A stretch of DNA of 64,000 nucleotides from Pictodentalium vernedei (taxonomy: Eukaryota; Mollusca; Scaphopoda; Dentaliida; Dentaliidae), in assembly GCA_031216915.1 (NCBI GenBank), contig CM062289.1, forward strand, positions 58,656,577-58,720,576. Reading direction: 5' to 3'. The notes below the pieces were generated by a model, which was not told where the DNA came from, searched no databases, and was given only the letters and a program-made list of their open reading frames with translations. Below, one piece after another: positions 44,264 through 55,657 of the stretch (position 1 is the stretch's first letter; every line of letters begins with the position of its first letter). A program made the position numbers and the translations under genes.

Positions 44264-44502
44264 TGTCTAGAATCCACCACAGTGCTTTCTGACTTACATT
44301 ATTACTCCATATCATAGCTTGATGTTTGCACAGCAGTTGAAGATTTTATTTATATCAAATTATTTGTTTACAGTTTATGAACAAAATCTTGTTAAACTAA
44401 GGCTATTCTTGATGGTAGTATTGTATCTTTTAAAAAATATACCTGTGTTTCAAATCACCTTTGAAAAATAATTTAGTGCTCAACCAGTTAAGTTGACACA
44501 TA

Positions 44503-44745
44503 CAGTACAGTCACCATGGATTGGTCGTAATACACACGTGGGCAGTGTCCATGCATGCGTTTACCAAGTAATTAAAATCATTATCAGCAAAATTTTAATT
44601 AATGAAGCACCGGGTTGTACCCGGTGCTTCATTAATTAAATTTTTGATGATTATTCCTGTAATTAGTGTTTTGAATCTCATATTATTGCGACCGTGGAAA
44701 TATTGCTCACCCGCGGAAAGTGGCCAGTCCATGGCGGCTGTACTG
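44503..44745. mobile_element. I-family MITE, copy 2
   Basis: CAGTACAGTCACCATGGATT at left and a right end complementary to it with few mismatches, flanked by TA. The centre (44590-44642) is a palindrome, AATGAAGCACCGGGTTGTAC and onward. Tc1/mariner-like. Confidence 0.85.
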
Positions 44746-45009
44746 TATTCTCTTTGATGAGCATACAACCCCCAAAATAATAAGTAAGTTTTTACTTAGT
44801 CATTGAGGGGCAGGGCAAGAGGGGCAAGTGGCCCACTCTGGCTTCCTGCTCTGACTCCCCTGCACCTAAACATGGGGTACATTTCCCTGTTCTAGAGATT
44901 ACTAGTGATATTCCAGGCATTTACAGACGAGTGATAATCTGGTTGCTTTTTGTTGGCATATATCATTCTGGAATATCATCCCGAATCATTCTGAGTAATG
45001 GGGGGTGGG

Positions 45010-45373
45010 GGGCACGGTGGTTCAGTTGGTCGATGTGCAGGCTGCAAGCCGAGAGGTCCTCAGTTCGAATCTCACCTGTGGCAACCACGTTGTGTCCTTG
45101 GGCAAGACACTTCACCCCCATTTCCCACGTGGGGGCATGGTGACGTTGTGTACTAAGGCGTGCTGCACATCGATGGTGCACCTGTCTTCAACCAATGCTA
45201 ACCCTGCTTGTGTGGAGTTGGTATGTTGGGGAGCTGACGGTTGCCTGCCATTGCTCGGTGGTTCTCTCCGGGTGCTCCGGCTTCCTCCACCCGTAAAACT
45301 GTCACCGTCATGGTTAGTCATTGTGCAGAAATATGTGACCTTAAACACCAATCAATAATAAATAAATAAATTA
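45010..45373 (+). mobile_element. SINE S3, full-length, tRNA-headed
   Basis: GGCACGGTGGTTCAGTTGG (A-box region) and CAGTTCGAATCTC (B-box region) open the head. The body has GGGCAAGACACTTCACCCC, and the tail is (AAAT)n. A short TGAGTAA flanks both sides. Confidence 0.88.
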
Positions 45374-46856
45374 TGAGTAACTGACCTCTCAAGGAGGTTT
45401 ACTTATTATTCTTGACATGCGCAGTTCAGTGTTACTAAATTTAGGGTAAGATCTATGGCAATTTTGTTTTCAGTTTGATGACAAAGGAGGGAGGCTGTTT
45501 TTTATTTGTTAATGCACAACAGTCCTGTAACTAGTTGAAATTAGAAATTTAACGAATTGCACTAATTACGTGCCAAAAAAAAAAATGTTTTCAGAAATTT
45601 TCCATAATACAGTTAAAAATTTTACCAACTATATCTTGTTTGACAGAGTTGGTTATTTTTTGCATCCAAAGAGTACAAACTAGTATAATCGAAGATAAAA
45701 AAATGAAGTGATCAGGTAGGTTTTCATTAATAAGGGAGGTTCCTGAGAAACAGAAATATTTTTTTTTAATAGCCTAATATTACAGTGAATTTGAGAAATT
45801 ACACATCTGAAATGATTGTGGCTTGCACATGAAATTCAAGAATTTGGAATGGATAAAAAAAATAAATTTAAATAAACATTTTGTTAACCATTGCAAGAAC
45901 TATGAGAAAAATATACAAAAGAAGGAAAAGTAGGAAACTTGAGTTACTTTTAAGCCAATCATTAATACTGCAATGTTGTTCATTGAGAAGAAAGCAGTAT
46001 CTAAATCAATTATTTATTGGAGCATTGTTTTCAACGGCTTGACACTTCCTCAAACTACCATATTTACTCATGTATTGGGACACTCTATGATTTGGGACAC
46101 ACATTTGTTCCAGAAAACTATATTTTTTTTAGGCTCCAAAGTTTGGGACATTCAGGAGATTTGTTTCCAGTTGGCCCGTAACTAGTAGCAGATGACACTC
46201 ATAAAAAAAAATCTTGGGTAACTAAAATGTTCAATTTTTGCTTCCGAAATATAGCTTATGATCCCTCATTGGAACGAGCGCAATACGCTCGTTCCAATGA
46301 GAGATCATAAGCTATGTTTTGGAAGCAAAAAATGAAAATATAAAAAAAAAATAGGACGGCGATTTTCGTATATAGTGATGGAAACCGAATCAAACACAAC
46401 TTTATTCAGCATCATATCAAGACCAGGCTGTGTTCTTTCCACATTTTCTAAGAATTGGGACACCTGTGAAAATAATTATTTTTAGCTGTCCCAATACATA
46501 GAGTAAATACAGTACATCATTCTGATTTTTCAAAGATGCAGTTTGCCATTTTCTTGAGAATACTATTCGCACAGAATTCCATGTGTACCAAAATGGCCCA
46601 TGGAAACATAAACATGGATTCTATAAATAGAATGCAGATGACAGGCTCAAAGTGACAGTTTTATGTCATGTTATTCAACACAGTACTTTTGTGGAGCTTA
46701 ATTGCTAGGCGAACAAAATGGTTCAGAGATTGATGATTTCCAACACATGTTTTTATCATACATGAGTGAAGCTCAAGGGGAGCTTTTCTTACCATTTTCT
46801 GTCCGTTGTCTGTCTGGAATGAACTTTATATTGTCAGCTTCGCAATCACAAGAAAA
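45374..46856. other. Mixed stretch with one P'-type palindrome
   Basis: 46243-46340 is a palindrome with TCATTGGAACGAGCGC and AAGCTATGTTTTGGAAGC on the arms, resembling the centre of P' MITEs but without clear TTAA-CCC ends. 46760-46830 (GAAGCTCAAGGGGAGCTTTT and GTCCGTTGTCTGTC) resembles the terminal part of a pearl-like element. No gene is recognised. Confidence 0.4.
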
Positions 46857-47121
46857 ACTGAGCTTTGTCAAACAAGATATAACAATAAATCCCTATATTT
46901 GATATACTGAGACCAAATAGGTCTGTAAACATAAGGAATTCAGTGGTTGTCAGAGAAAATCTTCTACAGATCACAAGATTTGTTTTCAGTTAATAGGAGT
47001 TAATAACCTACATGTGGTTAACAGATCAACTTTGTACTGAAGTTAAGGTAAATGGTTTGGTGTTTGCAGGTTGTATTCAGTTAACAGTGTTATTCATTTA
47101 AGAGGTTAGTGGGTGCCACTG
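46857..47121 (-). mobile_element. D-family MITE copy 3, half element
   Basis: It starts at the centre (GCTTTGTCAAACAAGATATAA) and ends GGTGCCACTG followed by TA. The other half is missing. Divergent from the two other copies. Confidence 0.6.
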
Positions 47122-47219
47122 TACCATATTATTTTATTGTCCAAGGCCACAGCGGCGCTGTGTACTAAGGCATACAGCACTTCAATGGTGCACTTGTCTT
47201 CAACCAATGCTAACCCTGC

Positions 47220-47737
47220 CAAGCCAGAAAATAAGCAGACTGTCATCTGCAAAATGTCTCCATTACCCGTGTGGGGGCACGGTGGCGTTGTGTACTAAGG
47301 CGTATTGCACGTCGATGGTGCACTTGTCTTCAACCAATGCTAACCCTGCTTGTGTGGAGTTAGTATGTTGGGGAGCTGACAGTTGCTTGCCGTTGCTCGG
47401 TAGTTCTCTCCGGGTACTCCGGCTTCCTCCACTCGTAAAGCTGTCACGGTCATGATTAGCCATTGTGCATAAATATGTGACCTTAAACACCAATAAATAA
47501 AGTAAATAAATCTGCAAAATGTGGTCCCCATAGGGTGAATTTAGTGATGCTACCCTGCATAGCAGGGTAGCATCACTAAATTTACCCTCTGTGAACCTCA
47601 ATCTGGATCAGGGTCTCAAAACTAAACAGAAAGAGGTACCCAGAGGATAAATTTACGCACTGTATGGGATAGCATCATCAAATTCACCCTCTGGGGACGT
47701 CATTCTGCAAATGTCAGGCTGCTTATTTTCAAGCCTG
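47220..47737 (+). mobile_element. E-family MITE copy 2
   Basis: AAGCCAGAAAATAAGCAG at left and CTGCTTATTTTCAAGCC at right. The palindrome GATGCTACCCTGC-AT-AGCAGGGTAGCATC lies at about 47548-47577. Interrupted by SINE S5. Confidence 0.8.
47258..47509 (+). mobile_element. SINE S5, 5'-truncated, inside E2
   Basis: Body and tail only. ATCTGCAAAATGT flanks both sides (47245-47257 and 47510-47522), an exact 13-bp duplication of E-MITE sequence. Confidence 0.92.
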
Positions 47738-47910
47738 GACCCTGCTTGTGCAGATTTAATATGTTGGGGAGTCTGACAGTTGCTTGCTGCTGCTCAGTGG
47801 AACTCTGGTCTCCTCCACCCTTAAAACTGTGAAATGTGACCCTGGCTCTTGAAAATGTCATTAAACTACATTAAAAAAATATATACATTCTCCATAATTT
47901 TCCTTTGTAG

Positions 47911-48027
47911 GTCGTCTCCATTCTTTACGTTCTATAGGATTGTGGATTGGTGCCAATAACATAGATTCTGATGTTGGATGGAAGTGGACGGATAACTCTC
48001 CATTTGCTTTCATGAAGTGGAAGCCGG
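47911..48027 (+). CDS. C-type lectin-like domain exon, phase 1-1
   Basis: A single exon with acceptor TTTCCTTTGTAG and donor GTAAATTATAG encodes the middle of a C-type lectin-like domain: RLHSLRSIGLWIGANNIDSD followed by VGWKWTDNSPFAFMKWKPG. LWIGA matches the WIGL strand motif, and WKWTDNSPF...KW matches the conserved W-x-W-x-D-G/N-S...W core. It is 117 bp, split 2+114+1, so both introns are phase 1; at least two more exons are needed to complete a ~120-residue domain, including the Ca2+-binding EPN/QPD and WND motifs, and I did not find them here. Such domains are secreted or on the cell surface and bind sugars or other ligands. The gene's other domains are unknown. SINE and MITE insertions crowd both introns. 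Confidence 0.85.
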
Positions 48028-48135
48028 GTAAATTATAGTTTTATCAGGGGTGCGATTACACTCCTATAAAATAAACTGAAAATATGTTCGCAAAGAAGGA
48101 CAAATTTCAAAATCAGGCTTTATGTCCCCATATAA

Positions 48136-48732
48136 GGCCTAAAAAGGTAAAAATTGATAAATGTTTCCCTTGAGTGCAACAAGGCTTTGCAATGCTTTAG
48201 CATTTCAAAGCCTTCTTACACTCAAGGGACAAAATACACAACCACCCTGCTATTCTGTAGACTACAGTTAAAACTAGAAGTCCTGTCACGAATAGTGCGC
48301 TTATCTAGGCTTAATTGCACGTTGGAATTGCGCGCAATTGCCATATCGAATGGCATCCAAAACACGGCAGGTGTTCTTGGTTACTCATAGCAAACACATG
48401 CAATGTTTCTGCCAATGGACCTCCGGGTTACCCGGAGGTCCATAGGCTGAAACATTGCTTGTTCACAGGCCATATGTTCAGAATTTGATAGCTTTACTTG
48501 GGCCATAACGCGCACATTAACGCGCATATCAACGTGCTATTTGTGCGCATTTCATGACAGGACTTCTTGTTTTAACTGTATGAAGTCTAAAACATAAAAC
48601 AAATCAAGAACATGAACTTTTGATGGCAAAGAAATAATTACAAAAATAAAAAATAAAATGAAAAAATGCCCGCCCACATGCAATTTTACAAAAAAATGGC
48701 CTGAGAAAGAGAAGATTTACTTTGTGGGCACC
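48136..48732 (+). mobile_element. C-family MITE copy 3, carrying an A-family MITE
   Basis: GGCCTAAAAAGG left end after TAA. About 100 bp of the left arm is deleted. The C palindrome (CCCTTGAGTGCAACAAGG...) is at about 48168-48232. The A-family MITE (48265-48578) interrupts TCTGTAGAC/TGAAGTCTAAAAC. Confidence 0.8.
48265..48578 (-). mobile_element. A-family MITE copy 8, nested in C copy 3
   Basis: TA-flanked, full-length, reverse orientation. The adjacent C copy 4 gives the uninterrupted site (CTGTAGATTATGAA). Confidence 0.9.
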
Positions 48733-48735
48733 TAA

Positions 48736-49130
48736 GGCCTAAAAAATAAAAAAATCTGTTTTTCAGGCCCTCCCGCATGGTCCTTTTGGCTGCCACATGC
48801 TCTCTTTTTATAACCAATTTAAACTTTAAAAAAATAAAAATTAAATGGTTTATGTCTGATATTTTACCCAAGTTAAAAAAATTGATGAATTTGTCCCTTG
48901 AGTGCAAGAAGGCTTTGCAATGCTGTAGCATTGCAAAGCCTTCTTGCACTCAAGGGATGAAATACACCACCACCCATGCTATTCTGTAGATTATGAACTT
49001 GAACCAAGAACATGAACTTTTGATGACAAAGAAGTAATTAGTGAAATAAAAAATAAAATAAAAAAATGCTCGCACGCATGCAATTTCACAAATAATGGCC
49101 AGAGAAACTGAAGATCTACTTTGTGTGGCC
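48736..49130 (+). mobile_element. C-family MITE copy 4
   Basis: GGCCTAAAAAATAA left end and TGTGTGGCC right end, with TAA on both sides (48733-48735 and 49131-49133). Its palindrome, around AAGAAGGCTTTGCAATGC, is nearly perfect. It abuts C copy 3 head to tail. Confidence 0.88.
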
Positions 49131-49133
49131 TAA

Positions 49134-50157
49134 ATAATACACTGTAGAAATAATGCTTATGGTGGCATTTTAGTTCTTTGTGTTTACAGACCATTTCCAT
49201 GTAAATTTAAAGAAATAAAAATGGTGTTGGGAGGGAAAAAGACTGAAATATATTTAAAAAAACTGAAAAATTCCCCCGCTCCTGTTTTAATAAATAGAGG
49301 ATATCTATGCTATTATATTATATCTCACGTGACTTCTTTGCATTCTGATTGGCTGAAAGATGATACCCTACTTCGTGTAGTTTGCATCCACAGAACTGAC
49401 CAGGCACTACACCCAGGCACTACACGTTTTCTATTTTTAGTGCACTCCTATATCAATTTTCTTTTCATACTGGGCGAATAAAACTGATCAGGCTAAATTT
49501 AAAAATCGATTCACAGAGGCACAACATCCACAAAACGACTCGGAAAGAAATCTTTTTGGAAAAATGTATCGCTTTTCCATTGTTGAAGTCACATTTTTTG
49601 AGGCGTTCATTTTATTCCTTGAGAAGATGATCCATATCTTGTTTCGATGAGAATGATCCATACCTGGGTCCAACTTTCATGAGAACGCGTCCGGATATGA
49701 AAAATCGTTTGTTTCGCTGCTCATATTATTTTGCTATTTAATTGTATGTTTTGGGCAGTAAACGAATAAATAATGGAATTCAATTGAATCTTCGGAGTTT
49801 GTATCCCGTACTGACCCATTCGGTAATGTATATGTGTGACAAATGTGTGGAAATTATCAAACTGCGTTGTCAAATTTCAAAAATTTTAGTTTTCATTCGC
49901 GAGTTGCACGATTCTAGAATACACAGTTCCATTTGGGGGAAATGTTTTGTTTACCCTTGCCGACCGATTCAAAATCTGTCTTCTGCTCATATGAATAATC
50001 CAAGTTAGCCGTGTTTTGGAAGAAGAAAATGTTTTTTAAAAACTACATGGTATTTTTTTCTATATAACGCTGGTTGGTAGGGCTGCTACCTTGGTAATAG
50101 ATTAACAAATCGGGCAGATGTTTATCTTGATGGGTGTTCGATATAATATAAGGATTA
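49134..50157. other. Stretch without recognisable gene
   Basis: No confident feature. Short ORFs on both strands (for example 49742-50008) lack domains. CAGGCACTACACC is directly repeated at about 49402. Confidence 0.35.
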
Positions 50158-50287
50158 GTGCATGTCTTGCCATTGACTACGCCCATGTAGTGCCCAGTGA
50201 GGTGGTGTAGTTACCTCCGCTTTGCGGTGGGAACTACACCACCTCATTGGGCACTATATGGGCGTAGTCAACTCCAAGCCATGCACT
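50158..50287. repeat. Hairpin with ~55-bp arms
   Basis: TGACTACGCCCATGTAGTGC and the following GTGAGGTGGTGTAGTTACC are mirrored on the right arm around TCCGCTTTGCGGTGG. A few mismatches only. Confidence 0.85.
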
Positions 50288-50298
50288 ATTCCTTAATT

Positions 50299-50553
50299 AG
50301 TGAATATTGGGAATTATCTCATGAGTGCGGACCTGAAAGTTTTATTTTTCATGAGCGTTTGCGTAAATAAAAAATAATATTTTCAGGTCCACATGATTGA
50401 GATAATTCCTGATATTCGCTAAGATAGCGTAGAGTTTCTTTTTATTATATGTTACATGACATTTTATCTCATTCTTGTGGACCTGAAAATATTATTTTTC
50501 ACTCATGCAAGTGCTCATGAAAAGTAACTTTCAGATCGACACTCGTGAGATAA
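50299..50553. repeat. Twin hairpins of the same sequence
   Basis: Two successive inverted repeats (50299-50420 and 50463-50553) use the same arm, with GAATTATCTCATGAGTG and GGACCTGAAAATATTATTTT. This gives four alternating copies of one arm. Confidence 0.7.
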
Positions 50554-50841
50554 TTCCCGATATTCACTAAAACTGCTTGGATGCTACACTTATGCTCATA
50601 TACTGCACAATATTCAGCCCAATTCGACAGCAAACATGTACGTTTCAAAACAATAACAAAGATCAGCTGATTGTTCCTTCAAGGCCACATTATGTGCCAA
50701 AGTGTGATGTCATTTAGGAAGCTATTGGGGGATATTCCTCCTTATCCATCAAGTTGATGGATATCAAGAAATATCTTTTAGATAAATGGCGATAATTCAC
50801 AGGTTAGCAGATAATAAAAAGTATGTATCAGTTATATCACT

Positions 50842-51080
50842 TTAACCCTTTACCCAATGAATCGCCCGCATCTGCCCGCGTAATATGCAAATTCAGCAGC
50901 TGAAAAAATATTATTTTTTGAAAAATTTAAACAAAATCATATCATGTGACCCCTCTTTGGAACGAGCTCGTTGAGCTCGTTCCAAAGATGGGTCACATGA
51001 TATGGTTTTGTTGAAAAAATTTAAAAAATGATATTTAAAATAATAAATTTTGAAATCGTCTGCGTTAGGTAAAGGGTTAA
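50842..51080. mobile_element. piggyBac-type MITE (P family)
   Basis: TTAA-CCCTTTACCCAATG at left and GTTAGGTAAAGGG-TTAA at right. The palindrome around GGAACGAGCTCGTTGAGC is intact. Confidence 0.88.
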
Positions 51081-51160
51081 GGGTCTGTTTTGTTTGGTTT
51101 AGCATTGCAATTACAGAACATGATTGGTTGCTTAAGATGAAACAATATTACATTGATTCA

Positions 51161-54100
51161 CATATTTTTATACTAGAACCAATGGCCCAGACTTAGCTGG
51201 TGCAAACTCAATAATATCAAGGGCCAAACACAAATTTTGAACCCCCCAATCCCCAAAATTTGTATACAATACCGAAATTTGAAAGTCCTATCTGGCCCTC
51301 CATACTTTTAGTACTGCGCATGCGCAGTACCCAGGAAGAGACCGGAATTGGTGCAAAGCATCATTCTTTTGTTTGGCCCAAGTCAGTAAACATTTGAACT
51401 GACATCTGTGCAATAAATTCTCATTTTTGAAGCTGCCAGTCACAAATCAATGATGGTTATCATGGATTCAATAGTGTAGCAGGATGTTGGAAGTGAATAA
51501 CGATGGCTTTGGATGTTCAGGGCTGTAACTTTATAATTTGTATGTAAAATTATTCATGTTACCCATTTTTGGGATATGCTTCTGAACATTATCATTATTA
51601 CTATGACTCTACTGTTGTTTTGTTTGTGTTACTTCCCTTCCCTCTACTGAACCCTCCTGTTATACACCCAAGCTCTTTCGGTTTTTTAATAAAATTCTTG
51701 GGAGTTTGTTTTATGGAATGGGTATTCCGTTTATCTCCTGTGTTTACATCCTGCTCATTTACAGTAAAACCTGTCTTGAGAGACCACTGTCTTGAGAGAC
51801 CACCTGTCTTGAGAGACCACATCTACCAGGCACCGATTGGTTTTACTCTATAATGGACCTGCTATGGGAGACCACCTGTCTTGAGAGACCACCTGTCTTG
51901 AGAGACCACTGTGACCTGGTACGAACTTGTATTTTTATGCCATAATGGACCTGTCTTGAGAGACCGCCCCTTTGAAGACTGAAACCATGACAAAAACTTT
52001 TTACCTGTTCTGGAATTGGAAAATCCAATGTGGTTATACTAACATAATTAAAATTTTTAAAAGCTCTTAATTGGGTTTCAATTGCTAACTCATTAAAGAC
52101 TGAGATGTTTTTATAAGACCCCTGTGAAAAGATTAGGATTATTGCTGAATAAACAAGTTCATACATACCTGAAATGTGACAGATAGGAATAAAAATAAAT
52201 TTGTGTTGAAAATCTTTTTGTAACAAATTGAAATGGACTGTTATAAAAATTATAAAAATAAATTTGTGTTGAAAATCTTCAATGAAGATTTTCAACACTA
52301 ATTTATTTTTATAATTTTTATAACAAACCATTTCAATTTGTTACAAAAACTTCATAAAAAAGAACAACTACAAAGTTATTACAAGAATCCATTCTTCTCC
52401 ATTTCTGAATTTTGTGGTTGGTTATTCACTGATTTGAGAAAACCTGAAACCTGTTATGAGAGACCACCTGTCTTGAGAGACCACTTTTGTGTGGCCCAAA
52501 GGACGGTCTCTCAAGACAGGTTCTACTGTACTGTTCAGGACGTTTTGTATTCTTGCATCTTCTACCAGATGCATTGTTTTTTCTTCCTGTGAAGATCTAG
52601 CTTTGTATCAGGTGGTTGTTGATCGGTTACTGACTTTGGGCCCATGTTATGCCTGTTGTTGGTTAGTTTCCAGTTTTTCCTCTTGACCTTGTTGTGTGTT
52701 CAATGACGTTTTGGATACCTATTAATTCAGTGTTTAGTTAAAAGCAGTTATTGTTTTTTTTCTATAACGATACATATTATATCTTATTCCGGTAGTTTAG
52801 CTTTTATTAGGTTGTGCTTGTTCACACTTAGGCTCTATCAGGATGCCCCTGGGCTCATGAGGTACCCTTGGGGTACTTAGGCTTCATTCAAAATTTTTTG
52901 AAAAAATTTATTTAATTTGTTTCGAAAATTTTTGTGATTTTCTATGTTATGTATCCTTGCGATGTTTATTCTGTATTATTATTGGGAGTGCAGCGGACTT
53001 ACGATTTTGCATCCACTCTTCAGTTGGTTTACTTACTGTGGTTGTTCGTTCATAGTTCGTATACGAATATATGATTCCTGAACAGTAACTGTTTTTGGAT
53101 TCCGAATTCTTTCATGAATACATTCGGTTGATATTGCTAGCCTTTGTGTATCTGTGTGGCAGGCATGTCGGTTATCTGGTCGACATTCTCCAAATATGGC
53201 AATTAGTCCACTCTGAGAGTTGTCTGCTTTTGTTATGATATATGAGTCTATTCCTCATGTTATTAATCGCATTAACGTCGTTTTAGTCATTCAGTTTCCT
53301 GGTTATATTTTGTATCGCTCGGTTATGCTGATGATAAGGCTGTATTCAGGCGAGGGTACATGCAGGATTCTTTTGGTTGCGTGCTTAATATGTTTTAATC
53401 ATTAGGCAGACGTACTACTTGAATAAGATTCTCTTAAATTCTTGCTCAGTGTCAGTATAAGAGCTTATGAGAATTTTGAGCTAGATGAATCAGTAATGGA
53501 TATTTCTACAGGCCGTCTATGCATATGTACTATATTTTTGTCTTCATTATTCAGAGTTGTATATTCATTCTCCGAACATTCATTGGTTTTAACGGAACTA
53601 GGGAACAGTGATTTATTTGGGGACAGTCCAGGTTCTGAATCCAGTCTTCAATCAGAAGTGGTACACAAAAGGGAATCCTACTCTCTCATTCTCGTAGATT
53701 GAACGGTTACAATTTGGAAGTTCATTATTGGAATTTACTTGTTCACCGGAACGTGGTCGTCTGTTGGTTGGCTAAGAAGCGTATAAGTTCTCTCAGATAA
53801 CTTTCCATTGTGATTCAATTGGACAAGATTAAGATTGTACATATTAATATCACCGGTTATCAACATATCTCCATATTACGGATGCGGCATACATATTAGA
53901 AGCTTGCAATTTTAGTAACTGGGAGACTTTTAGGCAACTAAATATTATTCAGTACCGCGTTATCACCGATTCCAGGCCACTCTCCTCTTTTATTTTTGGA
54001 AGGTTAATTCCTTCAAAAAAGAGGGGGGGGGGGGGGGTATTTTCTCTTTACCTCTTCTGGCCTTATAGTAAGTGTGTAACTATGTGCGAACTGTTATTGT

Positions 54101-54500
54101 CTAGATAATACTGATCTTATGTACAGCTTGTTGCATTGTATATGGCATGTGTCTGGGCATTAGTCTCCAACTCTCAGACACACTTTTCGTAATTTTAAGC
54201 GTCTTTTTCTGGACTAGCCTTAAAATTGGGAGCTCGTTACACCCAATTAGCATAATCATTTATGCTAAGTAATAAGGAATCACTTGGATATTGCTCCTTA
54301 TTTTGGTGGTATATCCTTCTCTATTGTTGTATAGAGAGGGATATATGTAACTCCTGAAATTTTACTCTCCTATTCACCTTGGGAGTCCTCCTACAGGATA
54401 AGGAGCTGAAATTTAGTCTGCTATTCCTTCAAGTCCTAGGCCCTCCAGCCTTTTTACTATTCAGCTAAGTCTGGGCCATTGGTTCTAGTATAAAAATATG
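51161..54500. mobile_element. M element, 3.3 kb, 39-bp perfect terminal inverted repeats
   Basis: 51161-51199 and 54462-54500 are exact complements (CATATTTTTATACTAGAACC and on to GGCCCAGACTTAGCTG). The interior holds an L-family MITE (51762-52528) and AT-rich sequence with no long ORF. A G-run lies at 54023-54037. The superfamily is unknown; inverted terminal repeats at this size could be a DNA transposon or a DIRS-like element whose genes have decayed. Confidence 0.65.
51762..52528 (+). mobile_element. L-family MITE, copy 2, with 18-bp subterminal repeats
   Basis: CAGTAAAACCTGTCTTGAG at left and its near complement at right, TA-flanked. CTGTCTTGAGAGACCAC recurs at least five times on the left and twice on the right. 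The centre (52218-52346) is an inverted repeat with arms of about 62 bp. Tc1/mariner-like. Confidence 0.85.
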
Positions 54501-54806
54501 ATAAATTTAAAGTAATTTGTATATTTTTTATACTTGCCAATGGACCAGACGGGGATGGCCCTCCCATGAGTGGGCACTCATACTTCCCCGCTGAGTTATA
54601 ACATTAGTAGGCACAACTAGGAAGAATGATGCTTGGCGCCAATTCCGGTCTCTTCTTGGGTACTCAAATCTTGGTATTGTATGCAAATTTTAGGGATTGA
54701 GGGGGTTCAAAATTTGTGTTTAGCCCTTGATGTTATTCAGTTTGCACCAGTTAAGTCTGGGCATTGGTAAGTATAAAAAATATACAAATTACTTTAAATT
54801 TATAAT
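54501..54806. mobile_element. M' element, short relative of M
   Basis: TAAATTTAAAGTAATTTGTA and the following TATTTTTTATACTTGCC are mirrored at the right end up to 54806. The interior (GGCACAACTAGGAAGAATGA, CAATTCCGGTCTCTTC) matches the inner left arm of M in inverted orientation. Confidence 0.65.
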
Positions 54807-55142
54807 TTTTCAATCCGTGAGTGATCACCTTCATCTCACAATTTTAGTACGAAACTTCAGACCAACTGTATGTTGAGGTATATGTCTTGAGGTATATGTA
54901 TATGTCATATTCCAGATATCTTGACAATTGCCTCTCACTGTTTTTATCCAGCCGAAAGGCATCATGATTTTCTGTGAAGTGCAGTAAGTTAACTCAGGTA
55001 CCACTTATGGGCCTCTAAGTTAACTGCATCATTTTACAGAAGTCTGCAGGCCTTAAAATTTGTCTCGACCCATGAGAATCTGAGTTTTGATTCTGATGAA
55101 ATCCTTTTTAGTTCTTGAATAATTTAGAATTTGAGAGTACTA

Positions 55143-55530
55143 CAGTGGAGCCCACTTAGATATCTCTGAACTGAATAACCCTGTTAATTGAATATAATTC
55201 CCCAACACAAAACCATTTACTATACCTCCAGTACAAATTTGACCTGTTAATCGAATATAGGTTATAGAGTAAACTCCTGTTAATTGAATAAGAAATTTTG
55301 CAACCTGTCAAGAAATTACCCTCACTCTCCCTAGTTTTCCTTTGTTTATAGACCCATTTGATCTCAGGACATCCAACACAGGCATTTAATCTATTATATC
55401 TTGTTTGACAGAGCTCATGAAGCTCTGTCAAACAAGATATAATAGAATAAATGCTAAGGTTATCTCTAAAATACAGGAAAGTGACACATTCCCTGTTAAT
55501 TGAATACTCCTGTTAATTGAATAATCTTCT
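55143..55530 (+). mobile_element. D-family MITE copy 2, right end missing
   Basis: TA-CAGTGGAGCCCACTTAG at left. The central palindrome (GACAGAGCTCATGAAGCTC) is intact at about 55392-55455. GTTAATTGAATA motifs are present on both sides. It stops before the terminal repeat. Confidence 0.75.
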
Positions 55531-55657
55531 TTATATACACTTGTGAGTGCAACTGATACATATTCCATAGTAAAAACAAACCTCATACTATTATATATTT
55601 ACTAGAGTTTAACCCTTAAGGGCCTAGTTCCAATTTTTAGTGAGTTTCTTTTCTTAC

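Larger units (their letters stand above)
43234..44491. mobile_element. F-family element containing a piggyBac derivative
   Basis: TTAACTGGTTGAGTGCTAGA at left and TAGTGCTCAACCAGTTAA at right. The piggyBac-type insertion(s) at 43314-44263 lie inside; F sequence resumes with GTCTAGAATCCACC and ACTAAGGCTATTCTTGATGG. Confidence 0.75.
47144..47836 (+). mobile_element. Old SINE S10 split by E2, itself split by SINE S5
   Basis: SINE body runs 47144-47219 (ACTAAGGCATACAGCAC... GCTAACCCTGC) and resumes at 47738-47836 (ACCCTGCTTGTGCAG... CTCCACCCTTAAAACTG). The E-family MITE lies between, with ACCCTGC on both sides. Confidence 0.8.
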
